Assembly: GCA_002763335.1 (NCBI GenBank)
Contig: PEYS01000213.1
Span: 1 to 11,408 of the forward strand
Direction of reading: 5' to 3'
Length of the DNA: 11,408 bases
Source: Candidatus Woesearchaeota archaeon CG08_land_8_20_14_0_20_47_9
GTDB lineage: Archaea; Nanobdellota; Nanobdellia; Woesearchaeales; CG1-02-47-18
The position numbers and the translations under genes were made by a program. Of the stretch, positions 1 through 5,862 are shown one piece after another (within the stretch, counting starts at the first letter, position 1; each line of letters opens with the position of its first letter). The notes under the pieces are model-generated. The model was not told where the DNA came from. It searched no databases and saw only the letters and a list, made by a program, of their open reading frames with translations.

Positions 1-495
1 CGGCATCATGTCAGCATTATTTGTCTCCTCAGGGCTGAACTGGGATATCTCCCAGTTCTGGCAGTACATGCACCTAAGGTTGCAGCCAGCAGTAGCTATC
101 GAGAATGCGCTGCTTCCTGGCAAGAAGTGGAAGAATGGCTTCTTTTCTATGGGGTCTAGGTTGACTGCGCAGGGGTTGCCGTAAACAAGGCTGTAAAGCC
201 TGCCCCTTATGTTAATGCGATCCCTACAAACCCCCCGCTCACCTGGATCGAGGATGCAGCGCCTGGGGCATAAGCCACAGTGCACCTCCCTGCCCTGAGG
301 CACATAGTGATAGGCCTCCTTTGACCACTTCCACAATGCAGGGGGCTCTTCAATAGCATGGCCAGACCCCTTAAAGAGCCTTCCCAGCGCATAAGCCCCA
401 ATACCAAGGCCAGCAAGCCCCAGAAGCCCCTTCTTCAGGAACTCCCTCCTGCTGATAGTCCTCTTCAGCAGCTTCTTTGCCTTTCGCCTGCCCAT
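1..495 (-). CDS. AmmeMemoRadiSam-type radical SAM enzyme with Tat-like N-terminus, partial (3' end outside window)
   Basis: I translated this from the reverse strand: 165 codons from ATG (493-495) are open to the window edge. Residues 138-145 read CNLRCMYC, the CxxxCxxC motif that binds the radical SAM 4Fe-4S cluster. An N-terminal Cys set (C73, C76, C80, C90, in HCGLCPRRC...GVC) and the stretch KPFFHFLPGS match the pyruvate-formate-lyase-activating-enzyme-like proteins of the AmmeMemoRadiSam system, whose substrate is not settled. Residues 13-22, TISRREFLKK, followed by a hydrophobic run (24-36), look like a twin-arginine export signal or anchor, odd for an oxygen-sensitive Fe-S enzyme. A TATA-like box (519-528) lies about 28 bases upstream of the ATG, so the message is probably leaderless. 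Its partner genes (AMMECR1, Memo) are not visible here. The family call is firm; export is inference. Confidence 0.88.
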   Translation of the reverse strand, partial: MGRRKAKKLLKRTISRREFLKKGLLGLAGLGIGAYALGRLFKGSGHAIEEPPALWKWSKEAYHYVPQGREVHCGLCPRRCILDPGERGVCRDRINIRGRLYSLVYGNPCAVNLDPIEKKPFFHFLPGSSAFSIATAGCNLRCMYCQNWEISQFSPEETNNADMMP

Positions 496-518
496 TGCCT
501 TAATACTTGTAAACACAG

Positions 519-528
519 GTATAAAAAT
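519..528 (-). promoter_or_regulatory. TATA-like box of the radical SAM gene
   Basis: On the minus strand this reads ATTTTTATAC, centred about 28 bases before the ATG at 495. That spacing is typical of an archaeal promoter with transcription starting at or next to the start codon. No Shine-Dalgarno sequence is seen before the ATG. Confidence 0.5.
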
Positions 529-576
529 GTTGGGACAACCAGCGCCTCTTCTGACACCAGAGAGTCTTGACAACAG

Positions 577-661
577 GGCTCAACGAGGTAACGAAAATCT
601 GCTGATCGGGGCTATCCCCAGCCTGTAAAGGCTGGGGCTTTAAACCCGGGGCGAAAATTGA
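577..661 (+). repeat. Dispersed element copy A with IS200/IS605-end-like hairpin
   Basis: The core is a perfect 8-bp stem, CCCCAGCC (616-623) and GGCTGGGG (630-637), with loop TGTAAA. It is preceded by GGGGCTAT and followed by CTTTAAACCC. The order CTA(C/T)CC, GC-rich stem, TAAA-type loop, GGGCTT is that of the subterminal right-end hairpins of IS200/IS605-family transposons. A related copy lies at 9149-9242 and shares flanks of the type CTC(T)AACGAG(G)TAAC on the left and GGCGAA(A/T)(A/T)TT on the right. No tnpA or tnpB is present, so this would be a solo end, a MITE-like element or a remnant. As a simple hairpin it could also terminate transcription. Confidence 0.55.
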
Positions 662-682
662 GTAAGCCAAAACTCTCAAAAC

Positions 683-692
683 AAATAAATAC
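683..692 (+). promoter_or_regulatory. Possible TATA box of the RHH-nucleotidyltransferase gene
   Basis: AAATAAATAC is the best TATA-like stretch upstream of the gene starting at 794. It predicts a start near 710-715 and a 5' leader of about 80 bases. The assignment is weak because the match is only by composition and position. Confidence 0.3.
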
Positions 693-735
693 TAAGAGGA
701 CTAAGAGCCAATTGTGACACCTAAGACACTTAAGA
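692..735 (+). promoter_or_regulatory. Four spaced (C/T)TAAGA direct repeats, candidate operator
   Basis: CTAAGA occurs at 692, 701 and 721, and TTAAGA at 730. Spacing within each pair is 9 bases, and the two pairs are 29 bases apart. The repeats lie between the putative TATA box and the ATG at 794 of a gene whose product begins with a ribbon-helix-helix domain. RHH proteins commonly bind short tandem sites and repress their own promoter, so these repeats are a candidate autoregulatory operator. That role is inference. Confidence 0.35.
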
Positions 736-793
736 CAGCTACAAGCGGAGCAGTTGTGGCTGTTGACGGCCTCCCGGCACGATAAGAGAAGCC

Positions 794-1582
794 ATGAAAA
801 GGAAGATTTCAATAACAATAGGCGAAGGAACACTGAGGCAGATAGACAGCCTTGTGGATGGGGTGTACATAAGAAACCGCTCACAGGCCATAGAACAGTT
901 TGTCAGGAACTCCATAAGCAACCAGTGCGCAGTAATCCTCTGTGGAGGCAAGGAGCAGGCGCTGCGCCTTGGCAGGGGGTATAGGCCAACAGCCAGGGTG
1001 AAAAACTCGACAGTGATAGAGCTAGCGGTAAGAACCATGAGGGAGCATGGGTTTAAGAGGATGTTCATAATCGCACGCCATAACGTGCTCACAGACATCT
1101 TCAGGATACTTAAAGATGGAAACAGGTATGCTGTGAAGATCAACTACATTGAGGAGGTAAGGTCTGCAGGCACAGCAGACAGCCTCAGGCTTGTAAGGGG
1201 GAGGGTGAGCTCAGCATTCCTGACGGTTTATGGCGACATTGTGTTCAGCAGGATAAACATTGAGGAGCTCTGGAACCAGCACATCAAGCAGAAAGCGGTT
1301 GCAACAATAGTCCTCACAACATCATCTGCGCCCTCCTCTAAGGGGAGCGTAAAGGTTGAGGGGAACCGCGTTGTTGCATTCGAGCAGAAGGTGCGTCGTG
1401 CAGAGAGCTACCTCGTATTCTCGCCAATATTCGTTGCAGAGCCAGAGTTCTTAGACTATGCAGGCTCAAGCCTTGAAAAGGATGTATTCCCTGAACTGGC
1501 TGCAAGGGGGATGCTCTCAGCATATATCAGCTCTGAAAAGGAGAGGCATATACACAGGCAGGCGGATCTGGGAGGGGTATAG
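794..1582 (+). CDS. Ribbon-helix-helix domain fused to sugar-phosphate-type nucleotidyltransferase
   Basis: 262 residues. Residues 3-41 form a CopG/Arc-type RHH domain: beta strand KISITI, a first helix with QIDSL, then NRSQAIEQFVRNSI. Residues 45 to about 258 match the NTP-transferase fold: VILCGG (47-52) as the nucleotide loop, EVRSAGTADSL (121-131), VYGDIVFS (145-152) carrying the metal-binding GD, and EKDVFPELAARGML (228-241). The usual G-x-G-T-R-L and K-P signature after the GG is changed to KEQALRLG...RPTARV, so substrate and even activity are uncertain. The only ATG downstream of an in-frame stop (764-766) is 794. The C-terminus HIHRQADL resembles the natural end of related proteins, so I do not call a frameshift. 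The N-terminus may bind DNA, perhaps the CTAAGA repeats upstream. The gene converges on the PRPP synthetase gene. Confidence 0.8.
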   Translation: MKRKISITIGEGTLRQIDSLVDGVYIRNRSQAIEQFVRNSISNQCAVILCGGKEQALRLGRGYRPTARVKNSTVIELAVRTMREHGFKRMFIIARHNVLTDIFRILKDGNRYAVKINYIEEVRSAGTADSLRLVRGRVSSAFLTVYGDIVFSRINIEELWNQHIKQKAVATIVLTTSSAPSSKGSVKVEGNRVVAFEQKVRRAESYLVFSPIFVAEPEFLDYAGSSLEKDVFPELAARGMLSAYISSEKERHIHRQADLGGV

Positions 1583-1585
1583 GGC

Positions 1586-1630
1586 TGAGGGCTTTGAATA
1601 CCCAGCGCAGCTGGGTATTCAAAGCCCTCA
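1586..1630. terminator. Perfect 21-bp inverted repeat between convergent genes (GCGCAG-type hairpin)
   Basis: The left arm (1586-1606, starting TGAGGGCTTTG) and right arm (1610-1630, ending CAAAGCCCTCA) are exact reverse complements around GCA. It begins four bases after the stop of the RHH fusion gene. Its right edge contains the stop codon of the PRPP synthetase gene (1628-1630). It is symmetric, so it could act in both directions as a terminator or mRNA 3' end stabiliser. There is no long T-tract. Its centre, CCCAGCGCAGCTGGG, is shared in form with hairpins at 5345-5391 and 8761-8807. Confidence 0.7.
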
Positions 1631-2602
1631 CTCCTTGCTGTTTGAGTGGGGGAATATTCCGGATATTGAGGTGCGGCTATGAAGGTTTCTTATCACTGTT
1701 GCAAGCATCTCTGCAACAGATATGACGTGCAGCTTATCAATGCGCTTCTCCTCAGGAACAGGGATGGTGTCAGTGACCACTAGCTCGCTGAGATGAGATG
1801 CAGCGAGTTTCTCTGATGCCTGCCCTGTAAGCAGCGGGTGTGTGCAGCAAACAACAACACTCCTCGCCCCCTTGCCGGCAACTGCATTTACAGCCTCTAC
1901 CATGGTGCTCCCTGTATCTATAAAGTCGTCAAATATGATGGCAGTCTTCCCCTCAACCTCGCCAACAACACCTATGGCCTTTGCGCATGAATAATCTGAT
2001 CTATGCTTGTCTATGACAGCAATGTTCGTGTTGAGAAGCTCTGCAAGCTTTCGAGCCCTTTTTGCACCCCCAGTGTCAGGGCTGACCACAACAACATCCT
2101 TGAAGCCCCTCTTCTTTATATAATCCGATATGAGGTGGTTGACAGGCAGGTTCTCCACAGGCATGTTAAAGAAGCCCTCTATCTGCTCTGAGTGGAGGTC
2201 AACTGTCACGACATGACCAACACCTGCATTCTTTATTAGGGCAGCCACAAGTTTAGCGGTTATCGGCTCACGGCCACTCTTGCGCTTGTCCTGCTTTGCA
2301 TAGCCAAAATAGGGGATTACTGCAACAATTGAAAGCGGAGCTGCCCTCCTCATGGCGTCAGCCATTATTAGGAGCTCCATGATGTGCTCGTTAACAGGCG
2401 GGCATGTCGGCTGGATGATAAAGACATTAGAATTTCTTACAGACTCCATAATCTGTACCCTGGTCTCACCGTTTGGGAACCTTGAAACAACTGCATCCCC
2501 AAGCCTTGTGTTGAGCAGCGATGCAATCCTCCCAGCAAGTTCCCTATGGGCATTCCCGGAGAACAGTTTAAGCTCGGCTCCTGCCATAATCCACACCCCC
2601 AT
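1628..2602 (-). CDS. prs: Ribose-phosphate pyrophosphokinase (PRPP synthetase)
   Basis: This enzyme transfers pyrophosphate from ATP to ribose 5-phosphate, giving PRPP for nucleotide synthesis and salvage. Over 324 residues the family signatures occur in order: FSGNAHREL (14-22), RFPNGE (41-46), IPYFGYAKQDKR (96-107), DLHSEQIEGFF (135-145), SPDTGGAKRAR, and the PRPP-binding loop IIFDDFIDTGST (222-233). The length and the wording of these motifs are closer to bacterial class I enzymes than to the shorter archaeal form of about 285 residues. A second ATG (2585-2587, protein MAGAELKLF) has GGGGGTG upstream and fits the family start better, so the true protein may be 319 residues. The last codons run into the 1586-1630 hairpin. 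It is divergent from the MTA phosphorylase gene. Confidence 0.93.
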   Translation of the reverse strand: MGVWIMAGAELKLFSGNAHRELAGRIASLLNTRLGDAVVSRFPNGETRVQIMESVRNSNVFIIQPTCPPVNEHIMELLIMADAMRRAAPLSIVAVIPYFGYAKQDKRKSGREPITAKLVAALIKNAGVGHVVTVDLHSEQIEGFFNMPVENLPVNHLISDYIKKRGFKDVVVVSPDTGGAKRARKLAELLNTNIAVIDKHRSDYSCAKAIGVVGEVEGKTAIIFDDFIDTGSTMVEAVNAVAGKGARSVVVCCTHPLLTGQASEKLAASHLSELVVTDTIPVPEEKRIDKLHVISVAEMLATVIRNLHSRTSISGIFPHSNSKE

Positions 2603-2640
2603 TTAGTCTGCGTATTGTAACCTGTTAGAAAAAGTCCCTG

Positions 2641-2650
2641 TTTAAAAATT
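2641..2650 (-). promoter_or_regulatory. TATA-like box of prs
   Basis: The minus strand reads AATTTTTAAA. A start about 25 bases downstream, near 2617, would leave a leader of roughly 15 bases to the ATG at 2602 or 30 bases to the ATG at 2587. Only the second leaves room for the GGGGGTG Shine-Dalgarno-like sequence to be used. Confidence 0.45.
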
Positions 2651-2680
2651 CTTCGCAAAACAGGCGTTTGTTTGTCAAAA

Positions 2681-2691
2681 ACTATTTAAAC
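2681..2691 (+). promoter_or_regulatory. TATA-like box of the MTA phosphorylase gene
   Basis: ACTATTTAAAC lies about 27 bases before the ATG at 2714, predicting a leaderless message. No Shine-Dalgarno sequence is seen. With the prs box, this makes a compact divergent promoter region of about 110 bases. Confidence 0.5.
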
Positions 2692-2713
2692 TATCCAGCG
2701 GTTACACAAACCC

Positions 2714-3499
2714 ATGGCAAAGATCGGCATAATTGGCGGAACAGGCCTTGACGACCCAAAACTACTCAAGGAGAAGAAGGAGATTGATGTGAACACACCA
2801 TATGGCAGGCCATCATCACCATTAACAGTTGGGAGCATAAAGGGTGTTGAGGTTGCTATAATCTCCAGGCATGGAAAGAAGCACGACATAATGCCCTCTA
2901 ACGTTCCGTTCAGGGCAAACATCTGGGCCCTTAAGGAGCAGGGCTGTACTCATGTGGTTGTATCAACAGCATGCGGCTCGCTGAGAGAGGAGATAAAGCC
3001 AGGCCACTTTGTGTTTATTGACCAGTTCATTGACCGCACAACCAAGCGTGCACAGACATTCTATGAGAAGGAGAAGGTATGCCACATTGGCATGGCAGAG
3101 CCATTCTGCCCCTATCTAAGGAAGCTCCTCTCAGAGGTTGCCACAGAACTCAAAATCCCCCATCACAACAAGGGAACAATAATAACCATCGAGGGCCCAA
3201 GGTTCTCAACCAGGGCCGAGTCCAGGCTTTTTCAGCAGTGGGGGGCAGATCTCATAAACATGTCAACAGTGCCTGAGGTTGTGCTTGCACGCGAGGCAGG
3301 AATGTGTTATGCTGCTGTAGCTATGTCAACAGACTATGACTGTTGGCGCGAGAGCACAGAGACAGTAAGCTGGGAGATGGTGGTAAACACTGTTAAGCAG
3401 AACGCAGAGAATGTAACGCGGATATTTCTAGCCCTGATACCCCGGATCAAGAAAGAGGACTGCGCTTGCAGGGAAGCAATAAAGAGTGCGATAATGTGA
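2714..3499 (+). CDS. mtnP: S-methyl-5'-thioadenosine phosphorylase
   Basis: It splits methylthioadenosine with phosphate into adenine and 5-methylthioribose 1-phosphate, recycling adenine from polyamine and related metabolism. The 261 residues cover the whole nucleoside phosphorylase family 2 fold. Visible motifs are IIGGTG (6-11, phosphate loop), SRHGKKHDIMP (51-61), TACGSLRE (85-92), EGPRFSTRAE (160-169), NMSTVPE (182-188) and TDYDCW (206-211). The Asp pair in TDYDCW is the feature that selects 6-aminopurines over 6-oxopurines in this family, so adenine-type specificity is expected rather than inosine or guanosine. The ATG at 2714 fits the family start (MAKIGIIGGTG) and the TATA spacing. 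The 3' end abuts the repeat at 3502. It is divergent from prs, which makes PRPP that can be used to recover the released adenine. Confidence 0.93.
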   Translation: MAKIGIIGGTGLDDPKLLKEKKEIDVNTPYGRPSSPLTVGSIKGVEVAIISRHGKKHDIMPSNVPFRANIWALKEQGCTHVVVSTACGSLREEIKPGHFVFIDQFIDRTTKRAQTFYEKEKVCHIGMAEPFCPYLRKLLSEVATELKIPHHNKGTIITIEGPRFSTRAESRLFQQWGADLINMSTVPEVVLAREAGMCYAAVAMSTDYDCWRESTETVSWEMVVNTVKQNAENVTRIFLALIPRIKKEDCACREAIKSAIM

Positions 3500-3501
3500 T
3501 T

Positions 3502-3558
3502 GAAAATCCTGAATACACTCGGCTTCGCTTGCAGCTCGCCTCGGTATTCAGGATTTTC
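3502..3558 (-). repeat. Palindromic dispersed repeat, copy 1 (57 bases)
   Basis: The 15-base arms GAAAATCCTGAATAC (3502-3516) and GTATTCAGGATTTTC (3544-3558) are perfect reverse complements around a 27-base centre. Read on the minus strand, the centre contains GAGGCGAGC, GCAAG and GCGAAGCCGA. A second copy in the opposite orientation at 9517-9577 differs by four substitutions and one 4-base indel. This copy starts three bases after the MTA phosphorylase stop codon, where it would form a 3' hairpin on the mRNA. Confidence 0.75.
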
Positions 3559-3600
3559 CACGTCACAACCGCAAGCTTTGGTTTAAGTACACCTTCAACT

Positions 3601-3617
3601 AGAGCATAGCTCTTTTT
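3601..3617 (+). terminator. Short hairpin with T-run, likely terminator for mtnP
   Basis: AGAGC, loop ATA, GCTCT is followed by further Ts (TCTTTTTC). It sits about 100 bases after mtnP and beyond the palindromic repeat. The stem is short, so confidence is modest; archaeal termination mainly needs the T-run. Confidence 0.4.
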
Positions 3618-3710
3618 CAATAAACACTCAAGCAGCATCCATACACTCACGTACACTACCATATTCACTATTATTAAAAAAGAAGCGTTGTATCTTGCTC
3701 AAATCCCTCA

Positions 3711-3746
3711 AAAGAAAAGAAAAAGAAAGGCTGCTTTATGCAGCCT
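3711..3746 (-). terminator. Hairpin plus T-rich tract ending the secreted-protein gene
   Basis: On the minus strand a 7-bp stem, AGGCTGC (3740-3746) and GCAGCCT (3728-3734), with loop ATAAA, is followed by a tract of almost only T with a few C (3711-3727). It begins about 16 bases after the stop of the secreted-protein gene. This is a good archaeal or intrinsic-type terminator. Confidence 0.65.
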
Positions 3747-3761
3747 TGTAAGCCTTTAGCC

Positions 3762-4838
3762 TTATACAGCCTCGCCCCAGAAGTAGATCTGTCCTGATGT
3801 GAAGTCGCCTATGCACGGCTTCGGAAGATCTAATCTAAAGGTTATTGCTATGTCTCCACCCTGGTTGAGGAAGGGGTTTGTGTCAATGATTGGCGCCCTG
3901 TTGTCAGGGTCCCCTGTCTCATAGGGTATGTCGTCATAGCCCTCTGCATCTGCCCCTGCGTTTGTATTTGTGCTGTATGCTCCCCGTGTTGCGAAGTAGC
4001 AGAAGTTGTCGCCAGCAACCTTTTTGCCGTCCTTGAACACAGCTTGGCATCCAGGCTTGTCGTTTCCGTTGTTAAGGGCCAGTACGTTGGAGTCAGGGCA
4101 TCTTGCACCGCTTGGGTTCGGGTCATAGAAGTCTGTGCCTGAGATAAACATCTGCAGCACCACAGCGCTTCCCTCATCTGCCGCGTTTGTTATCACAAGG
4201 GTGCTTGAGTACTTCCTCTCACCAGGCGAGATGTCACCAAAGTCAATTGCCCCTCTGATGTCAATCGCTATGTTCGGGTTAAGGAACCAGTACTCGTTCT
4301 CATCCATTGTGCCCACAAGGTCTGTCTTGTCAACAGCCTCAACAGTTACATAGTACTCCCCATACATTGACTCCTGCGGCTCAACAGTGAACTTGCAGGT
4401 GTACCATCTCATCGTGTCTGGGTCAAATGTAAGCGGGTATGGGTCGCCTATGTAAACGCCGAGCTTTCCTGGGTCTGTTGTCCTTTCATTACCAACACAC
4501 TCAACCTCTTCTATGTTGCCTGGGCCCTGCTCAGGTCCTATGGTTGCGTGGACGTTCTTTATGTTCTCCTCTCCGTTCTTGTCGTAGACAAGGACATCCC
4601 ACCATACCTGCTCGCCCTCAAAGGCGTAGTTCTGCGTTCTCTCAATCAGCACGTCGTGGTCGTCAGCGTTGTTGTGGTAGACAATCCTCTTGTTTGGGTC
4701 CATCCAGATCCTAGGGGCTTCATCCCTTGTGTAGATGATTATGCCCACACCGGATCCAACTGCTGGTGTCACTGCAAACGAAAGTGGCAGTGTCAAAACC
4801 AACATGGCTGCGACCAGCAAACCAATCAACTTTTTCAT
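3762..4838 (-). CDS. Secreted protein of unknown function, probable cell-surface protein
   Basis: 358 residues. I do not recognise a named family. Residues 1-22 (MKKLIGLLVAAMLVLTLPLSFA) are a clear Sec signal peptide with a likely cut after SFA or slightly later. No second membrane segment is seen, so the rest should be outside the cell. The mature part is rich in Asp, Asn, Gly and Tyr, poor in Lys and Arg, and probably beta-rich. IDFGDISPGERKYSSTLVITNAA resembles one strand set of an immunoglobulin-like or TasA-like sandwich (inference), and the protein ends in strand-like GQIYFWGEAV. Six Cys in the mature part could form disulfides. A strong Shine-Dalgarno sequence and a strong downstream terminator suggest high expression. 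S-layer, surface-fibre or solute-binding roles are all possible. Confidence 0.75.
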   Translation of the reverse strand: MKKLIGLLVAAMLVLTLPLSFAVTPAVGSGVGIIIYTRDEAPRIWMDPNKRIVYHNNADDHDVLIERTQNYAFEGEQVWWDVLVYDKNGEENIKNVHATIGPEQGPGNIEEVECVGNERTTDPGKLGVYIGDPYPLTFDPDTMRWYTCKFTVEPQESMYGEYYVTVEAVDKTDLVGTMDENEYWFLNPNIAIDIRGAIDFGDISPGERKYSSTLVITNAADEGSAVVLQMFISGTDFYDPNPSGARCPDSNVLALNNGNDKPGCQAVFKDGKKVAGDNFCYFATRGAYSTNTNAGADAEGYDDIPYETGDPDNRAPIIDTNPFLNQGGDIAITFRLDLPKPCIGDFTSGQIYFWGEAV

Positions 4839-4842
4839 GTTT

Positions 4843-4850
4843 CCCCTCCT
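4843..4850 (-). promoter_or_regulatory. Strong Shine-Dalgarno of the secreted-protein gene
   Basis: The minus strand reads AGGAGGGG four bases before the ATG (4836-4838). It is the clearest ribosome binding site in the window and fixes this start. An ATAAATAAATAA stretch (about 4859-4870) lies too close to be the TATA box if this site is to be transcribed. The promoter is therefore probably further upstream, for example GTATAAG near 4920. Confidence 0.65.
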
Positions 4851-4870
4851 TTACCCCTTATTTATTTATC

Positions 4871-5344
4871 TCTGCGTCTGCACCATCACTGCGCATGGTT
4901 CTTTGGAACTCAGACGCTCTTATACAGACACCCTCATCGTGATCCTGCAAACAGCTTGGTTTGCCAACAGCAGGTCAGGGCTAATAGGGCTAACTTCTAA
5001 GCCTGAATCTTCATGTGGTTATTCATGTGATTTATGTTACTGAAGTTGCTCTCTGTCTTGTCACCAATGCCTTCCTGCTAGTAGTGTAGCCCGCTGACTA
5101 ACCTGCTGTCACAATGAATATGATTCCATCCCCTGTTAATTGACTATTATATCATAGCAACTATCTTTACTCTATTCTCAAGTGACAACTCCTATTTAAA
5201 TATTCCTAAGTTAAATCATATACGATAGATGACAGAAATATATTAAAAAAGCAAGTCGTCTCTGTTACATAAAGATAAAAGAGTTTAATTAATCAGAGAC
5301 TATTTCTGGCTGGCCTGTCGTGCATCTACAACAACTCCGACATC
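4871..5344. other. AT-rich gene-free stretch upstream of the secreted-protein gene
   Basis: I find no convincing gene here on either strand. Only tiny open frames occur, such as a 12-codon minus-strand frame ending just before the Shine-Dalgarno site of the secreted-protein gene. The stretch holds several TATA-like motifs (CCTATTTAAATATTCC near 5190-5205, GTATAAG near 4920) and a repeated TTAATCAGAG. It most likely carries the promoter region of the secreted-protein gene, possibly with a long leader. A small RNA cannot be excluded. Confidence 0.4.
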
Positions 5345-5391
5345 AGAGGGCTTTAAGTAACCCAGCGTAGTTAGGTTAATCAGAGCCCTCT
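5345..5391 (-). terminator. Imperfect long hairpin, member of the GCGCAG-type family
   Basis: Outer arms AGAGGGCT (5345-5352) and AGCCCTCT (5384-5391) pair exactly. The stem continues imperfectly through TAACC and GGTTA to a centre AGCGTAGTT. It resembles the centres of the hairpins at 1586-1630 and 8761-8807. It lies 89 bases after the DUF3467 gene and may end the AI-2E/AMP phosphorylase operon. Confidence 0.5.
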
Positions 5392-5448
5392 CTTTATAAC
5401 CCGGTACCCATCGCAGGCAAAAAACAAGATTTAAATAACCTGGTTTTT

Positions 5449-5474
5449 AACTTAGTGAGAACGATATCTAAGTT
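5449..5474 (-). terminator. Possible first terminator after the DUF3467 gene
   Basis: AACTTAG and CTAAGTT pair over 7 bp around 12 bases, starting six bases after the stop codon. On the minus strand a TTGTTTTTTG run follows further on (about 5417-5426). The stem is weak, so this is a low-confidence call. Confidence 0.3.
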
Positions 5475-5479
5475 TTCAG

Positions 5480-5848
5480 CTATCCGAAGTATACCGGCGC
5501 GTTGGATGGCTGCTTCTTATCCCCGCTTTTTATTGACTCAGCCTTCACCAGGGCATCCGGCTTTTTGATCTTACCAAAGACTGTCTCATACTTCTTTAGT
5601 GCCTCGCTCAGAACCCTGAGGAAATCCTTTGCGTGGAAGACATCCATCATCACCAGGGTGTGCTTGAGCGCAAATACTGCTGACGTCTTGCTTCTCACAT
5701 CTGTCCTGGGGGTTATTGACTTGAAGTCGAATGAGAACTGCAGCGGATTGAAGTTTATTGATGCCTCATGGGCAAAGAATGCATCGCCGTCATTTATGCT
5801 GAATGTTATCTGCCCATCCTCATTCCTGTGCTCTTCTATCATCTCCAT
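5480..5848 (-). CDS. DUF3467 family protein
   Basis: A small soluble protein of 122 residues from this start, with no signal peptide or membrane segment. The core NDGDAFFAHEASINFNP and the stretch FDFKSITPR, then helical DVFHAKDFLRVLSEALKKYE, match the DUF3467 family, small proteins of unknown function found in archaea and bacteria. The open frame reaches a TTG at 5857, but ATG 5848 or ATG 5842 is a more likely start; GTGGGGT upstream serves ATG 5842 at about 7 bases. It begins about 15 bases after the AMP phosphorylase stop, so it is the last gene of that operon. The tail DKKQPSNAPVYFG is polar and probably disordered. No function can be given from the sequence. Confidence 0.82.
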   Translation of the reverse strand: MEMIEEHRNEDGQITFSINDGDAFFAHEASINFNPLQFSFDFKSITPRTDVRSKTSAVFALKHTLVMMDVFHAKDFLRVLSEALKKYETVFGKIKKPDALVKAESIKSGDKKQPSNAPVYFG

Positions 5849-5862
5849 ACCCCACAAAGAAC

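Noticed and set aside
739..1143. Open reading frame of 134 codons on the minus strand
   Set aside because: It lies antisense to the RHH-nucleotidyltransferase gene, whose protein has clear family motifs. The antisense translation matches nothing recognisable.
1458..1682. Possible frameshifted C-terminal continuation of the nucleotidyltransferase
   Set aside because: The shifted frame runs through the 21-bp inverted repeat and gives no family-like sequence. The in-frame end HIHRQADL looks natural for related proteins.
5849..5857. TTG start for the DUF3467 protein, adding three residues
   Set aside because: Two ATG codons follow within 15 bases, and GGGG is better spaced for the ATG at 5842, so a TTG start is not needed.
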